Source: JBOGEN01 sp050743265
Lineage (GTDB): Bacteria; Actinomycetota; Actinomycetes; JBOGEN01
Reading direction: 5' to 3'
DNA length: 58,741 nucleotides
Assembly (NCBI GenBank): GCA_050743265.1
Contig: JBOGEN010000196.1
Coordinates: 1 to 58,741 of the forward strand
The position numbers were made by a program, and so were the translations under genes. Shown piece by piece: positions 49,722-58,247 of this stretch. Numbering within the stretch: the first letter of the stretch is position 1; every line of letters begins with the position of its first letter. The notes beneath the pieces are model-generated. The model ran no database searches. It was not told where the DNA came from and saw only the letters and a program-made list of their open reading frames with translations.

Positions 49722-51394
49722 GACGACACCGCCTCGTTGCGCAGCCGCCGCAGCCGGTGCAGCGCGTCGGAGCCACCCCGGCCGAAGTGGTCGTGCAGCG
49801 CGGTGTACTCGGCGTACAGCGCGTCGTACGCCCCGGCGCGGTGCTCGTCGGGCTCGTACACGGCGCGGTGCACCTTGCCCATCACCGCGGCGGCCGCCCG
49901 GACGTCGGGGTAGGCACCGCCCGCGACGGCCGCGTGGATCGCCGACCCCAGGGCGGGCCCCTGCTCGGAGGCGAGCACCGACAGGGGACGACGCGTCACG
50001 TCCGCGTACATCTGCATGAGGAACGTGTTCCTGAGGAGTCCACCGGCCACCACGAGCTCGGTGACCGGAACCCCGGAGGACTCGAACGTCTCGACGATCG
50101 TTCGCGTGCCGAACGCGGTCGACTCGAGAAGCGCCCGGTACACGTCCTCGGGTTGGGTCGACAGGGTCAGGCCCACGAGCACGCCGGACAGGTCGTGGTC
50201 GACGAGCACCGAACGGTTGCCGCTGTGCCAGTCGAGCGCGACGAGCCCGTGCTCCCCCACCTGCTGCGCGGCGGCACGCTCGGTGAGCAGCTCGTGCACG
50301 GACACCCCGCGGCTGGACGCCTGTGCGGCGTACTCGGCCGGTGCGATCGTCTCGGCGAACCACGCGAAGATGTCGCCCACGCCGCTCTGGCCCGCCTCGT
50401 ATCCCCAGAGACCGGACACGATGCCGTCCCTCACGACACCGCACATGCCGGGCACCTCGGCGAGCTCGTCGCCGTTCATGACGTGGCACGTGCTCGTGCC
50501 CATGACGGCGAGCATCTGCCCGGGGGCGAGCGCGTTCGCGGCCGCCGCGGTCACGTGGGCGTCCACGTTGCCGACCGCCACGGGCGTGCCCTCGCGCAGG
50601 CCCGTCCAGCCGGCGGCGCGGGCGGTCAGCCCGCCGGCGCGATCCCCCAGTCGCGCGAGCGGGTGGGCCAGCTTGTCCTCGACGAAGCCGGTGAAGTCGG
50701 GGTTCAGCGCGGCGAGGTAGTCACGCCCGGGGTAGGACTCGTCCTGGTACAGGCCCTTGTAGCCGGCGGTGCAGACGTTGCGGGTCTCCGCGCCGCACAG
50801 CTCCCACACGATCCAGTCGGCAGCCTCGACGAGGCGGTCGGCCCGTGCGTACACCTCGGCGTCGTCCTCGAGCAGCTGAAGGGCCTTGGCAAACTGCCAC
50901 TCGCTCGAGATACGCCCCCCGTACCGCGGCAGCCACGCCTCACCGCGCGCGGCGGCCACGGAGGTGACGCGCTCGGCCTGGGGCTGCGCCGCGTGGTGCT
51001 TCCACAGCTTGGGCCACGCGTGCGGGCGGGCGCCGAGGCCCTCCTGCTCGCACAGCGGCGTGCCGTCCCGGGTGGTGGGGACGAGGGTGCACGCGGTGAA
51101 GTCCGTCGCGATGCCGATGACATCGCTCGGCGGGACCGCGCTCGCCGCCAGGGCCTTGGGCACGGCGATGCGCAGCACGTCCCGCCAGTCGTCGGGAGCC
51201 TGCAGCGCCCACTCCAGCGGGAGTCTGTCCGCAGAACCGGGGAGAGCGCGGTCGATGACCCCGTGTCGGTACTCGTGCACCGCGCTGCCCAGCTCGGTGC
51301 CGTCCTCGACGGAGACGACCACCACGCGGCCCGACAGGGTGCCGAAGTCGACGCCCACGGCCACCCGCGGCCTGCTGTGAACGTTCACATCCAT
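49718..51394 (-). CDS. araB: Ribulokinase
   Basis: The 558-aa FGGY-family kinase phosphorylates L-ribulose with ATP. Motifs include GVDFGTLSGRVVVV (phosphate 1), IGIATDFTACT, NVDAHVTAAAANAL, MGTSTCHVM and the adenosine motif VVAGGLLRNTFLMQMYADV. The ATG at 51394 follows GGAGGAG. Codons 2-7 contain the perfect palindrome TGTGAACGTTCACA, identical to the one upstream of the lacI gene, so an operator is embedded in the coding sequence. The promoter lies at 51510-51538. Confidence 0.95.
   Translation of the reverse strand: MDVNVHSRPRVAVGVDFGTLSGRVVVVSVEDGTELGSAVHEYRHGVIDRALPGSADRLPLEWALQAPDDWRDVLRIAVPKALAASAVPPSDVIGIATDFTACTLVPTTRDGTPLCEQEGLGARPHAWPKLWKHHAAQPQAERVTSVAAARGEAWLPRYGGRISSEWQFAKALQLLEDDAEVYARADRLVEAADWIVWELCGAETRNVCTAGYKGLYQDESYPGRDYLAALNPDFTGFVEDKLAHPLARLGDRAGGLTARAAGWTGLREGTPVAVGNVDAHVTAAAANALAPGQMLAVMGTSTCHVMNGDELAEVPGMCGVVRDGIVSGLWGYEAGQSGVGDIFAWFAETIAPAEYAAQASSRGVSVHELLTERAAAQQVGEHGLVALDWHSGNRSVLVDHDLSGVLVGLTLSTQPEDVYRALLESTAFGTRTIVETFESSGVPVTELVVAGGLLRNTFLMQMYADVTRRPLSVLASEQGPALGSAIHAAVAGGAYPDVRAAAAVMGKVHRAVYEPDEHRAGAYDALYAEYTALHDHFGRGGSDALHRLRRLRNEAVSS
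51376..51389. promoter_or_regulatory. LacI-type operator inside araB
   Basis: TGTGAACGTTCACA, a perfect 14-bp palindrome, spans codons 2-7 of araB. It is identical to the operator before lacI. Its centre is 135 bp from the promoter-proximal site at 51511-51524, a distance compatible with DNA looping or roadblock repression. Confidence 0.8.
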
Positions 51395-51509
51395 CTGCGG
51401 CGCACTCCTCCGTCCGGTACCGGGTGCAGATGGGGATCTTCCGGGTCACGCCCTCAGGAGTGCGCAGGATCGGCTGCGACGTGAGCGTGAGCACGTACGA
51501 TTTGTCCTA

Positions 51510-51538
51510 TTGTTAGCGATCACATCTGCACGGGTCAA
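51510..51538 (-). promoter_or_regulatory. Probable araB promoter
   Basis: On the minus strand TTGACC (-35, 51533-51538) is followed after 17 bp by TAACAA (-10, 51510-51515), about 115 bp upstream of the araB start. The -10 region is covered by the operator at 51511-51524. The same arrangement of -35 box and operator occurs at the lacI promoter. Confidence 0.65.
51511..51524. promoter_or_regulatory. LacI-type operator over the araB -10 box
   Basis: Read on the minus strand this is TGTGATCGCTAACA, 11 of 14 positions equal to the lacI operator TGTGAACGTTCACA and with the same TGTGA-CG-ACA frame. It begins 8 bases after the -35 box, against 9 bases at the lacI promoter. This supports one repressor acting at both. 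Confidence 0.7.
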
Positions 51539-51566
51539 GACCTGGAGGCGTACGGGTTCCGCGAAC

Positions 51567-52439
51567 TCAGAAGGGCATCGCGACGAACGGCGAGGCGTAC
51601 GGGTCGGCGGTCGCCAGGACCTGTTCAGTCTCGCCGGCGTCGCGGGCGGCGGCGTCACGCTCGGCCCGGACGATCATGCCGAGCAGACGCACGTCCCCCG
51701 CAGTGGCCAGACCGGTGACCTCCTCGTGGGCGAGCACCCAGGACACGGCCGCACTGATGTGCTCCTGGTCGTCGAACGGCTCGTACCAGGTCGTGTAGCG
51801 GTCCTCCTCGCCTGCGACCCAGTTCCGCCGGGCGATGGACTTGATGATCATGAGCCCGACGTCTTGCCGGCGGACCTCGTCAACGAGGGCGTGGTACGCG
51901 GCCGCGTAGTCGGGGCGCCGGGAGAGCGTGAAGTTCCATGGCGTGAGCACCGTGTCGAACGGGAACCGTCCGAGCGCCTCGAGGTGCGTGGCCGGGGCGT
52001 CGTGCCCGTGCCCTGTGATGCCGATGGCGTCCGCCATGCCCTCCTCGCGGGCGCGGACGACGGCCTCGAGTGAGCCCCCGGGACGCGTGGCCAGGTCGAG
52101 CTGCTCGCGGTCGCCCACGGCGTGCAGCTGGATGAGGTCGACGCGGTCGGTCTGCAGCCGCTCCAGAGAGGCGTTGATCTGGCGCCACGCGGCGTCCGCG
52201 TCCCGCACGTCGGTCTTCGTGGCGAGGAAGACGTCGCTGCGGATGCGGGGCATCCACGGGCCGAGCCGCAGCTCCGCGTCCCCGTAGCCGGCGGCCACGT
52301 CCAGGTGGTTGATGCCGGCGTCGAGCGCCTCCGCGATCGCGGTGTCTGCGGTGTCCTGGTCGACCTTCGCGAGCGCCGCAGCGCCGTAGATGAGCACGGA
52401 GCTCTCGTGGCCGAGACGGCCCAGTCGTCGTCGCTGCAC
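51567..52439 (-). CDS. Aldo/keto reductase
   Basis: This 290-aa AKR has Asp47 and Tyr52 (LDVAAGY), Lys75 (FLATKTD) and His106 (IQLHAVG). The C-terminal cofactor loop is less canonical than in the AKR at 37814, ending in a VLATADPYASPF tail. The GTG at 52439 follows GGAGGGAAG. It sits 60 bases after the lacI stop and upstream of the araB promoter, so it is probably read with lacI and under its autoregulation. An arabinose or arabitol-type carbonyl substrate is an inference from position. Confidence 0.88.
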   Translation of the reverse strand: MQRRRLGRLGHESSVLIYGAAALAKVDQDTADTAIAEALDAGINHLDVAAGYGDAELRLGPWMPRIRSDVFLATKTDVRDADAAWRQINASLERLQTDRVDLIQLHAVGDREQLDLATRPGGSLEAVVRAREEGMADAIGITGHGHDAPATHLEALGRFPFDTVLTPWNFTLSRRPDYAAAYHALVDEVRRQDVGLMIIKSIARRNWVAGEEDRYTTWYEPFDDQEHISAAVSWVLAHEEVTGLATAGDVRLLGMIVRAERDAAARDAGETEQVLATADPYASPFVAMPF

Positions 52440-52499
52440 GGTTCGCTTCCCTCCTGGGTGGCGGGCCTCGGCGGTACGCCGGCGGCTCCCGCTCGGTTT

Positions 52500-53564
52500 C
52501 TACCCTCGTCCGGTCTCCGGGAGAACACCGCCCCCGGACCCGCGCCCGGGCGGCCCGCTGCTCTCCCTGACGACGAGGCGCGGCGGCACCACCGGGCTCG
52601 ACGCCGGCCTGCCGCCCTCGAGCCGGTGCAGCAGCAGGTCGATGCTGAGCCGGCCCACCTCGTCGAAGTCCTGCGCCACGGTCGTGAGCGGGGGCGGGAA
52701 GAACTCCGCCTCCGGGACGTCGTCGAAGCCCACGACGCTCACGTCGTCAGGGACGCGTACGCCCGCCTCGCGGAACGCGCGGAGCACGCCGAGTGCCATC
52801 TGGTCGTTGCCCGCGAACACCGCGGTCAGGGCCTGCGCGTCGGACGCGTCGAGGAGGGCCTTGCCCGCCGCGTAGCCGGACCGGGGGCTCCAGTCACCGC
52901 GCAACATCCGCGGCAGCGGCGCACCCGCGTCCCGCAGCGCGGCGCGCCACCCGGCGACGCGTGCCTCGGCCTCGAGCCAGTCGTCCGGCCCTGCGACGTG
53001 GTGCACGGTGCGGTGACCGAGCCCGAGCAGGTGCTCCGTGGCGAGGCGCCCCCCCTGCTCCTGGCCGACCGAGACCACCGGGACCTCGCGTGTTCCCTCG
53101 CCACCCTCCACCGCGACGGCTGCGAGACCGCCGGGGACGCGGTATAGCGCCTCGACGGCCTCGCGCTGGGGGGCGATCACCACGATGCCGTCGACCGCGT
53201 GGTCGGCGAGCACGCCGAGGGCGTCGCTGACGCTGTCCCGCGTGATCGTCTTGAGGCTGACGATGGTGACGAAGTAGCCCGCCTCCCGCGCGGCCTGCTC
53301 GATGCCGTACAACGTGCTGGCCGGCCCGTACAGGGTGGTGTCGAACGCGACGACGCCGAGCAGCCGCGTCCGCCGTGTGACGAGCGCGCGGGCGGACGCG
53401 TTCGGGCGGTACTGCAGCTGGTCGATGGCCTCGAGCACGCGGGCACGAGTCTCCGGCCGGACGTTCTCGTGGCCGTTGAGCACACGGGAGATCGTCTGGT
53501 GGGACACGCCGGCGAGCCGCGCGACGTCCGCCATGGTCGGGTGCCGACGGGAGCCACGCGACAT
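52500..53564 (-). CDS. LacI-family transcriptional repressor, probable arabinose regulator
   Basis: The 354-aa product has an N-terminal LacI helix-turn-helix (residues 11-32, ADVARLAGVSHQTISRVLNG) with the hinge RPNASARALVTRR, and a periplasmic-binding-like effector domain ending in FDDVPEAEFFPPPLTTVAQDF. It is in the LacI branch, unlike the GntR-type AraR of Bacillus. Operators TGTGAACGTTCACA at its own promoter and at araB suggest autoregulation and control of the whole locus, with arabinose or a derivative as inducer. The ATG at 53564 was preferred to longer in-frame starts because the HTH follows directly. Confidence 0.92.
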   Translation of the reverse strand: MSRGSRRHPTMADVARLAGVSHQTISRVLNGHENVRPETRARVLEAIDQLQYRPNASARALVTRRTRLLGVVAFDTTLYGPASTLYGIEQAAREAGYFVTIVSLKTITRDSVSDALGVLADHAVDGIVVIAPQREAVEALYRVPGGLAAVAVEGGEGTREVPVVSVGQEQGGRLATEHLLGLGHRTVHHVAGPDDWLEAEARVAGWRAALRDAGAPLPRMLRGDWSPRSGYAAGKALLDASDAQALTAVFAGNDQMALGVLRAFREAGVRVPDDVSVVGFDDVPEAEFFPPPLTTVAQDFDEVGRLSIDLLLHRLEGGRPASSPVVPPRLVVRESSGPPGRGSGGGVLPETGRG

Positions 53565-53604
53565 CGAGCACCGCCTTCGCACCTCGGGACGCTTGCGTCC
53601 TGAT

Positions 53605-53618
53605 TGTGAACGTTCACA
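53605..53618. promoter_or_regulatory. LacI-type operator at the lacI promoter
   Basis: This is the perfect palindrome TGTGAACGTTCACA, 41 bp upstream of the lacI start. It begins 9 bases after the TTGACA -35 box and covers the -10 position, a classic autorepression site. Confidence 0.85.
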
Positions 53619-53627
53619 TCGCCGGAC

Positions 53628-53633
53628 TGTCAA
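53628..53633 (-). promoter_or_regulatory. -35 box of the lacI promoter
   Basis: Minus-strand TTGACA, a perfect consensus -35. At 17-bp spacing the -10 is TTCACA inside the operator, which is weak; TCACAA at 18 bp is an alternative. Transcription would start about 30-35 bp upstream of the lacI ATG. Confidence 0.6.
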
Positions 53634-53732
53634 GGAGTTCCTCACGACGCGACCGCGGCAGCGCAGCCGAGGCCCGTGCGTGCGGCGGGTGGATGACGGT
53701 ACGTCACGCACGTCCTCGACGGCTGAGCCCGC

Positions 53733-54389
53733 TCAGACGCCGACCCGGCCGCCCGCGGACGCGGAGCCCAGCCAGGTGTGCGGCGCGCCGGCCCAGCACC
53801 AGCCGAGCCGGGGACGGCCCTTGCTCACCCACAGCGCCGGGACACGGCGGTCGCCGCAGCGTGAGCCGAGCAGCGAGAAGCAGTTGTGCGTCCGGAGCAC
53901 CTCGGGGTGATGCGTGACGACCGCGATGCCCTCCTCGACCGTGAGGGGCGAGCGGTTGACTCGCGTGATCGTGCCGAGCGCGTCGTCCGGGACGACGTCG
54001 AGGGTGTCCGCGCCGGTGTCGACGTCCACGAGCAGGTACGCCGGCCCGGCGGGTGCCTCGACGTCCGACGTGGGAGCGAACCGCGCCAGGTCGTCGGGCT
54101 CCATCGTGGTGAAGCCCGGCCTGCCGCGCATCTCGGTGTGGGTGATGCTTTCGCTGCTCGGCACCACGTCCCCGGCGATGACGAGGACGAGGGGCAGCCG
54201 CGGCGCGTCCAGGTCCGCCGGGACGGCGTCGAGCGCGGTCAGCCGGTCTCTCAGCGGTTCGAGGTGTCCGAGGAGGGCCCCCTCGGTCAGCCCGGCGAGG
54301 GCGGGGTACCCCCGGTGGATCAGGTTCTCGACCTGGCGGTCGAACTCCTGGCGCAGCGCGTCGGTCTGGGCGGTCCGCGTGAGGGTCAT
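53733..54389 (-). CDS. DUF5701 family protein
   Basis: This 218-aa soluble protein matches the DUF5701 pattern seen in actinobacteria: an N-terminal helix EFDRQVENLIHRGYPALAGL, LPLVLVIAGDVVPSSESI, GRPGFTTMEPDDLARFAPT, PAYLLVDVDTG, and a Cys/Trp-rich C-terminus (CGDRRVPALWVSKGRP, LGWCWAGAPHTWLGSAS). Function is unknown. AGGAGG precedes the ATG at 54389. It lies between lacI and xylA on the minus strand without obvious functional link. Confidence 0.82.
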   Translation of the reverse strand: MTLTRTAQTDALRQEFDRQVENLIHRGYPALAGLTEGALLGHLEPLRDRLTALDAVPADLDAPRLPLVLVIAGDVVPSSESITHTEMRGRPGFTTMEPDDLARFAPTSDVEAPAGPAYLLVDVDTGADTLDVVPDDALGTITRVNRSPLTVEEGIAVVTHHPEVLRTHNCFSLLGSRCGDRRVPALWVSKGRPRLGWCWAGAPHTWLGSASAGGRVGV

Positions 54390-54564
54390 GGGCGGGTCCT
54401 CCTGGTCCCCCGTCGACGGGGGCGGCCACGGCAGCCGGGGGGTCAACGCGGGGGGCGAGCGTCCTGTTCCCGCAGGCGGGCCGGGCTCGTCAGCGCGGCG
54501 TGGACGCCACCCTGACGCGTCCGACGTGCTCGACCTGGTCGGTGGTGGCGCGCCACCCGGTCCG

Positions 54565-55755
54565 TCAGCCGCGCGCGCCGAGCAGGTGCTCGACCGCGAG
54601 CTGCTCGAGCCTGATGTAGCCGGCGCCGCGACCGGCGACCGCGGCCACGTCGAGGTCCTCGTAGGCGGAGCGGTCGGCGAGCAGGTCGTCGTACGTCTCG
54701 CCGGGCGCAAGCGTGGGGGTCGCGAGCTCGCCGACCTTCGCCGCGGCCAGCGCCTCGGCCACCTCGGGATCGGCCCGGTAGGCCCGGGCCCGTTCGCGCA
54801 GCAGGAGGTACGTGCGCATGTTGGCGGCCGCGGCCTCCCAGACGCCACCGATGTCCTCGGTCCGCAGCGGCTTGAAGTCGAAGTGCCGCGGCCCGTCGTA
54901 CGCCGGACCGCCGCGGGGACCACCGTGCTCGAGCAAATCGACGAGGAAGAACGCGTTCAGCAGGTCGCCGTGGCCGAAGACGAGGTCCTGGTCGTACTTG
55001 ATGCCGCGCTGCCCGTTGAGGTCGATGTGGAAGAGCTTGCCCTGCCACAGGGCCTGGGCGATGCCGTGCACGAAGTTCAGCCCGGCCATCTGCTCGTGCC
55101 CGACCTCGGGGTTGAGCCCGACCATGTCCGCGTGCTCGAGCGAGTGGATGAACGCCATCGCGTGCCCGATCGTGGGCAGGAGGATGTCCCCACGCGGCTC
55201 GTTCGGCTTGGGCTCGAGCGCGAAGCGCAGGTCGTACCCGCGGTCGACGACGTACTGGGCGAGCGTGTCGATGCCCTCGCGGTAGCGGTCGAGCGCGGCC
55301 TGCACGTCCTTGGACGCCTCGGTCTCCGACCCCTCGCGTCCGCCCCAGAAGACAATGGTGCGCGCACCGAGCTCGGCGGCGAGGTCGAGGTTGCGGAGCA
55401 CCTTGCGCAGCGCGAACCGCCGCACCGTGCGGTCGTTGCTCGTGAAGCCGCCGTCCTTGAACACCGGGTGGGTGAACAGGTTGGTCGTCACCATCGGGAC
55501 GGCGAGGCCGGTGCTGTCCAGCGCCTGACGGAAGCGCTTGAGCACCCGGTCCCGCTCCGCGTCCGCGGCGCCGAACGGGATCAGGTCGTCGTCGTGGAAC
55601 GTGATGCCGTACGCCCCGAGGTCGGAGAGCCGGTTCACCGCCTCCACGGGGTCGAGCGGGGGCCGGGTCGGCTCGCCAAAGGGGTCGCGCCCGGGGAACC
55701 CGACCGTCCACAGCCCGAAGGTGAACCGGTCGTCCCGGGTGGGCGAGAGCGACAT
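54565..55755 (-). CDS. xylA: Xylose isomerase
   Basis: The 396-aa enzyme interconverts D-xylose and D-xylulose. It matches the short class I actinobacterial form: His54 and Asp57 (FHDDDL), LEPKPNEPRGD with the metal Glu and catalytic Lys, GLNPEVGHEQMAGLN and FHIDLNGQRGIKYDQDL. GAGGAG lies eight bases before the ATG at 55755. It diverges from xylB across a 253-bp spacer in which I see no convincing XylR operator. Confidence 0.96.
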   Translation of the reverse strand: MSLSPTRDDRFTFGLWTVGFPGRDPFGEPTRPPLDPVEAVNRLSDLGAYGITFHDDDLIPFGAADAERDRVLKRFRQALDSTGLAVPMVTTNLFTHPVFKDGGFTSNDRTVRRFALRKVLRNLDLAAELGARTIVFWGGREGSETEASKDVQAALDRYREGIDTLAQYVVDRGYDLRFALEPKPNEPRGDILLPTIGHAMAFIHSLEHADMVGLNPEVGHEQMAGLNFVHGIAQALWQGKLFHIDLNGQRGIKYDQDLVFGHGDLLNAFFLVDLLEHGGPRGGPAYDGPRHFDFKPLRTEDIGGVWEAAAANMRTYLLLRERARAYRADPEVAEALAAAKVGELATPTLAPGETYDDLLADRSAYEDLDVAAVAGRGAGYIRLEQLAVEHLLGARG

Positions 55756-56008
55756 CGCGCGCTCCTCTCGACGGGGAGGGCAGCGTACCCCCCGAAGCTC
55801 TCGGAACGCTTGGCGTGGCACGCTCGCTCCAACCCTAGGGCGGGCGTACGGCCCGTCAACACTCCGTCGGTGGCCGCGGGAACCTGGTCGGGCGCCAGCG
55901 GGTCATCGGAGCTGGGTGTGGCCTCCGGGTCCCGGTAGCGGTCACACTGCCCTGACGCACCCGCCGCCGGACACGCACCGGCAGCCGGGCGAAGGGGAGG
56001 AGGTCCCG

Positions 56009-57415
56009 ATGGCGCTCGTCGCGGGGGTGGACTCGTCGACGCAGTCCTGCAAGGTCGTCGTCCGCGACGCCGAGACCGGCGCTCTCGTTCGCTCCGGTCG
56101 TGCCACCCACCCGGAAGGGACGGAGGTCGACCCCCGGGCGTGGTGGTCCGCGTGGGAGCAGGCCTCCGGCGAGGCCGGAGGCCTCGACGACGTGGCGGCG
56201 CTCGCCATCGGCGCGCAGCAGCACGGCATGGTCTGCCTCGACGAGTCGGGTGACGTCGTACGCCCCGCGCTGCTGTGGAACGACACCCGCTCCGCGCAGG
56301 CGGCATCCGACCTGGTGAGCGAGCTCGGCGGCTCCCACGCGTGGGCCCAGGCCGTGGGATCGGTCCCCGTGGCGTCCTTCACGGTGACCAAGCTGCGATG
56401 GCTCGCCGAACACGAGCCCGACCACGCCGCGCGTACGGCCGCGGTGTGCCTGCCGCACGACTGGCTCACGTGGCGGCTGGCCGGTGCCGGCTCCCGCGGG
56501 CTGGACGCGCTCACCACCGACCGCAGCGACGCCAGCGGCACCGGCTACTGGTCGGCGGCCACGGACGCGTACAGGCTCGACCTTCTCACCCGCGCGCTCG
56601 GGCACGAGGCGTCCGTCCCGCGCGTCCTCGCCCCGCACGAGCGGGCCGGGAGTACGCCGTCCGGCGCGGCACTCGGCCCCGGCGCCGGGGACAACGCGGC
56701 CGCCGCGCTCGCCCTCGGCGCCGAACCCGGCGACGTCGTCGTCTCCGTCGGCACGTCCGGGGTGGCCTGCGCGGTGACGGAAGCCGCGACCGCGGACCCG
56801 TCCGGCACAGTCGCCGGCTTCGCCGACGCGACGGGACGTGCGCTCCCGCTGGTGGCCACGCTCAACGCCGCCCGCGTGCTGGACGCGGCGGCCACCCTGC
56901 TCGGCGTCGACCACGAGACCCTGTCCCGGCTCGCGCTCTCCGCGGCACCCGGAGCGGACGGGCTCGTCGTCGTCCCGTACCTCGAGGGCGAGCGCACCCC
57001 CGACCGGCCGGACGCGACCGGGGCCGTGCACGGGCTGCGGCTGTCCACGGCGACGCCGTCGCACCTCGCCCGTGCCGCGGTCGAGGGCCTGCTGTGCGGG
57101 CTCGCGGACGGCCTGGACGCGCTCGTCGCCCAGGGCGCGCGGGTGGGTCGGGTGATCCTCATCGGGGGCGGCGCCCGGTCCGAGGCCGTACGGCGGATCG
57201 CCCCCGCCGTGCTCGGGCACCCTGTCGTCGTCCCGCCCGCCGGGGAGTACGTCGCCGACGGCGCGGCGCGGCAGGCCGCCTGGGTGCTGCACGGCGGCGA
57301 GGACCCGCCGCACTGGCCCCATGAGGGCACGACCACGTACGAGGCCGACCCCGAGCCCGCCGTCCGCACCCGCTACGCCGAGGTGCGGGAGCTCACGAGC
57401 CACCGTCCCGGCTAG
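56009..57415 (+). CDS. xylB: Xylulokinase
   Basis: This 468-aa FGGY kinase phosphorylates D-xylulose. It has VAGVDSSTQSCKVVV (phosphate motif, Asp8), AIGAQQHGMVCLD, LLWNDTRS, GPGAGDNAAAALALG with the catalytic Asp, SVGTSGVA and VILIGGGARSEAVRR. GGGGAGGAGG precedes the ATG at 56009. It pairs with divergent xylA, and its product, D-xylulose 5-phosphate, is also the end product of AraBDA, so both pentose routes meet here. A GC hairpin follows the stop. Confidence 0.95.
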   Translation: MALVAGVDSSTQSCKVVVRDAETGALVRSGRATHPEGTEVDPRAWWSAWEQASGEAGGLDDVAALAIGAQQHGMVCLDESGDVVRPALLWNDTRSAQAASDLVSELGGSHAWAQAVGSVPVASFTVTKLRWLAEHEPDHAARTAAVCLPHDWLTWRLAGAGSRGLDALTTDRSDASGTGYWSAATDAYRLDLLTRALGHEASVPRVLAPHERAGSTPSGAALGPGAGDNAAAALALGAEPGDVVVSVGTSGVACAVTEAATADPSGTVAGFADATGRALPLVATLNAARVLDAAATLLGVDHETLSRLALSAAPGADGLVVVPYLEGERTPDRPDATGAVHGLRLSTATPSHLARAAVEGLLCGLADGLDALVAQGARVGRVILIGGGARSEAVRRIAPAVLGHPVVVPPAGEYVADGAARQAAWVLHGGEDPPHWPHEGTTTYEADPEPAVRTRYAEVRELTSHRPG

Positions 57416-57416
57416 T

Positions 57417-57433
57417 CCGCCCAGGTCGGGCGG
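57417..57433. terminator. Stem-loop between convergent xylB and WXG100-like gene
   Basis: CCGCCC (57417-57422) pairs with GGGCGG (57428-57433) around a 5-base loop, two bases after the xylB stop. The convergent gene ends at 57472. It can act in both directions; no T-tract. Confidence 0.5.
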
Positions 57434-57471
57434 CCACCGCGGGCCGTACTTCTCGAGAGTCCGGTGCCGCG

Positions 57472-57771
57472 TCAGCCGATCACGGCGACGTTGCGTACCT
57501 CGGTGTCGTGGGCGTCGCTGCGGATCTGCTCGAGGGCCGTCCGCACCTCGGTGAGCGCGTCGCAGAGCCGCTCGACGCCCGCCTCGAGGCGCTGCTGGTG
57601 GGCCATCTGGGCCGCGCGCGATGCCGTCTCCGCCGACCAGCCGATCAGTTCGGCGTCGACCTGCTCCATCGTCGAGCGAACTGTCGAGAGGATCTCGTCG
57701 TGCGTCGTCGTCAGCGCCGCTTCGATTGCCTCGAGACTGCTGTGGTGGACGACCAGCCCGCGCTCGCTCAT
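57472..57771 (-). CDS. WXG100-like small helical protein (ESX/T7SS-associated)
   Basis: The 99-aa product is almost all helix with Glu/Ala/Arg content and no membrane segment. It resembles the non-WXG partner type of ESX pairs: LEAIEAALTTTHDEILSTVRSTM, a GWSAET turn in the middle, and EAGVERLCDALTEVRTALEQI. The GWSAET turn sits where WXG proteins have their loop. It overlaps the upstream small gene by ATGA (start 57771), so the two probably form a dimer. No membrane ESX machinery lies in the window. Confidence 0.65.
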   Translation of the reverse strand: MSERGLVVHHSSLEAIEAALTTTHDEILSTVRSTMEQVDAELIGWSAETASRAAQMAHQQRLEAGVERLCDALTEVRTALEQIRSDAHDTEVRNVAVIG

Positions 57772-58088
57772 CGCCCGCCCCCCAGGAGCTGCGCGAAGCG
57801 CTCGTAGCTCGCCGCCTGCGCGGCGTCCGCCTGGGCCGCGGTGACGTCGGTCTGGGCGAGGCTCCGCGCCATGCCGGCCAGGGTGGGGAGGAGGTCCTGT
57901 GCGGCCTCGAACCACGCACCCACCGCCTCCGCGAAGCCGGCCGCCGCACCGCCGCGGAAGCCGGCCTGCTCGGCCTCGATGGCCGAGACGAGGTCGCGCA
58001 TCGTCGTCTGCAGAGGCGTCAGCGCCTCCTGGACGACGGCCGCCGCCCGGGTCTGTGCCCCCAGCTCGAGTTCGGTGCTGCCGCTCAT
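57768..58088 (-). CDS. WXG100-like small protein (ESX/T7SS-associated)
   Basis: This 106-aa protein has two helices separated by AGFRGGAAAGF, then AVGAWFEAAQDLLPTLAGM. The Gly-rich turn and the Trp/Phe pair fit a degenerate WXG loop. The C-terminus ends SYERFAQLLGGGR. GGAGGGG precedes the ATG at 58088. It is the first of a two-gene unit that diverges from the ESX-like gene at 58248, with a 159-bp spacer. Confidence 0.65.
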   Translation of the reverse strand: MSGSTELELGAQTRAAAVVQEALTPLQTTMRDLVSAIEAEQAGFRGGAAAGFAEAVGAWFEAAQDLLPTLAGMARSLAQTDVTAAQADAAQAASYERFAQLLGGGR

Positions 58089-58247
58089 CGCCCCTCCGGT
58101 CTCGTGCGCAGCGTTCGACGGACACCGAGGCTGTGGACATCGAAGCGTGCCCGTTTGCCCTGTTGCGTACCCTACGGCGCGAATGCACGGACACGTCTGG
58201 CGCGATCCACAGGTGTGATTGCTCGACCGGTGTCGAGGAGGGGCGGC

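Noticed and set aside
55756..56008. Search for a XylR/ROK operator between xylA and xylB
   Set aside because: No convincing dyad or repeat was found, so none is annotated.
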